Source: Patescibacteria group bacterium (GTDB taxonomy: Bacteria; Patescibacteriota; Saccharimonadia; Saccharimonadales; HK-STAS-PATE-42). From it: DNA of 6,927 bases. A model generated the notes under the pieces. That model saw only the letters and a list, made by a program, of their open reading frames with translations, searched no databases and was not told where the DNA came from. Shown here one piece after another: positions 6,807-6,927 of the stretch. The stretch is taken from contig JAUPUA010000023.1 in NCBI GenBank assembly GCA_030917805.1, positions 1 to 6,927 of the forward strand, given 5' to 3'. The translations under genes and the position numbers were made by a program. Positions within the stretch are counted from its first letter, which is position 1. Every line of letters begins with the position of its first letter.

Positions 6807-6910
6807 CTATACTTTCTCCATTTCTTTAGTTACGTACTCTCTTAGCTTAGACTTCCAATCATCTGGAGTAAAGCCTTGGCCTTTTATTTTTGCGAGATCT
6901 AAGGTGCTAT
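6807..6910 (-). CDS. rmlD: dTDP-4-dehydrorhamnose reductase, C-terminal fragment
   Basis: Only the last 33 residues plus 2 bases are genuine, ending in TAG at 6809-6807. The sequence STLDLAKIKGQGFTPDDW followed by a Lys/Glu-rich helix matches the C-terminal end of RmlD-type NAD(P)-dependent reductases, where a similar 'LD..KIK..GF.P.DW' pattern closes the protein. RmlD makes dTDP-L-rhamnose from the 4-keto precursor. Being 2 bp upstream of rmlA supports this pathway. In some lineages this end belongs to a fused RmlC-RmlD protein, which cannot be judged here. The break at 6910 is caused by adapter sequence, not by a biological truncation: the open frame continues into the adapter and would add the false residues DALPIY (Y partly native). 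Confidence 0.7.
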
Positions 6911-6927
6911 AGATCGGAAGAGCGTCG
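6911..6927. other. Illumina TruSeq adapter remnant at contig end
   Basis: The final 17 bases AGATCGGAAGAGCGTCG are identical to the start of the Illumina TruSeq adapter read-through sequence (reverse complement of the end of the universal adapter, ...CGACGCTCTTCCGATCT). This is not genomic DNA. It shows that the right edge is an assembly end made from short reads whose adapters were not fully trimmed. Any annotation across base 6911 should be cut back. Confidence 0.97.

Noticed and set aside
1..6910. Possible alternative genetic code (TGA as Gly or Trp), as in some candidate phyla
   Set aside because: All genes are full length with TAA or TAG stops, no in-frame TGA appears, and Trp is encoded by TGG. 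Nothing calls for recoding, although absence of TGA stops in six genes is too small a sample to exclude it.
6807..6910. Biological truncation or pseudogene of rmlD
   Set aside because: The break coincides with an exact sequencing adapter, so the fragment is an assembly-edge artefact.
1..6927. CRISPR array, insertion sequence, tRNA or rRNA
   Set aside because: No regularly spaced repeats, transposase frames, terminal inverted repeats or RNA gene signatures were seen, and coding sequence fills almost the whole window.

Overview
This window is an AT-rich stretch of a bacterial surface-polysaccharide locus. It combines dTDP-sugar supply genes (rmlA and the 3' end of an rmlD-like gene), a Wzm/Wzt ABC exporter, a methyltransferase with a coiled-coil tail, and two family-2 glycosyltransferases. 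The coding sequences read cleanly in the standard code: every stop seen is TAA or TAG, and no in-frame TGA occurs. The host cannot be fixed from sequence alone. Low GC, tight gene packing and weak ribosome-binding signals would suit a Firmicute or a candidate-phyla (for example Saccharibacteria-like) genome, but this is only an impression. The last 17 bases are an Illumina adapter, so the right edge is a short-read assembly end and not native sequence.

Layout, left to right. Bases 1-4838 form one tight minus-strand operon. Read in its direction of transcription it is wzm (4838-4011), wzt (4007-2775), the methyltransferase (2771-1707) and a large glycosyltransferase that starts at 1691 and runs off the left edge. 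The gaps are 3, 3 and 15 bp. Bases 4839-4896 are a 58-bp divergent promoter region in which the two best -10 hexamers overlap. Bases 4897-5919 hold one plus-strand glycosyltransferase. It converges, with a 21-bp gap, on rmlA (6804-5941, minus), and a hairpin covers the plus-strand gene's stop codon. Upstream of rmlA, 2 bp away, lies the end of an rmlD-like reductase gene, broken by the adapter at 6910/6911. No stretch longer than 58 bp is without a gene.

How the genes probably work together (inference from families): RmlA and RmlD make dTDP-L-rhamnose or a related dTDP-sugar. The glycosyltransferases build a glycan on a lipid carrier at the inner face of the cytoplasmic membrane. Wzm/Wzt then exports the finished chain. 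Wzt carries an extra C-terminal beta-rich domain of the kind that recognises a modified chain end in some O-antigen exporters. The next gene is a methyltransferase with a C-terminal coiled coil, which resembles part of the WbdD chain-terminator design but without a kinase. The most interesting hypothesis is therefore a compact 'methyl cap plus cap-reading exporter' system for setting polymer length.
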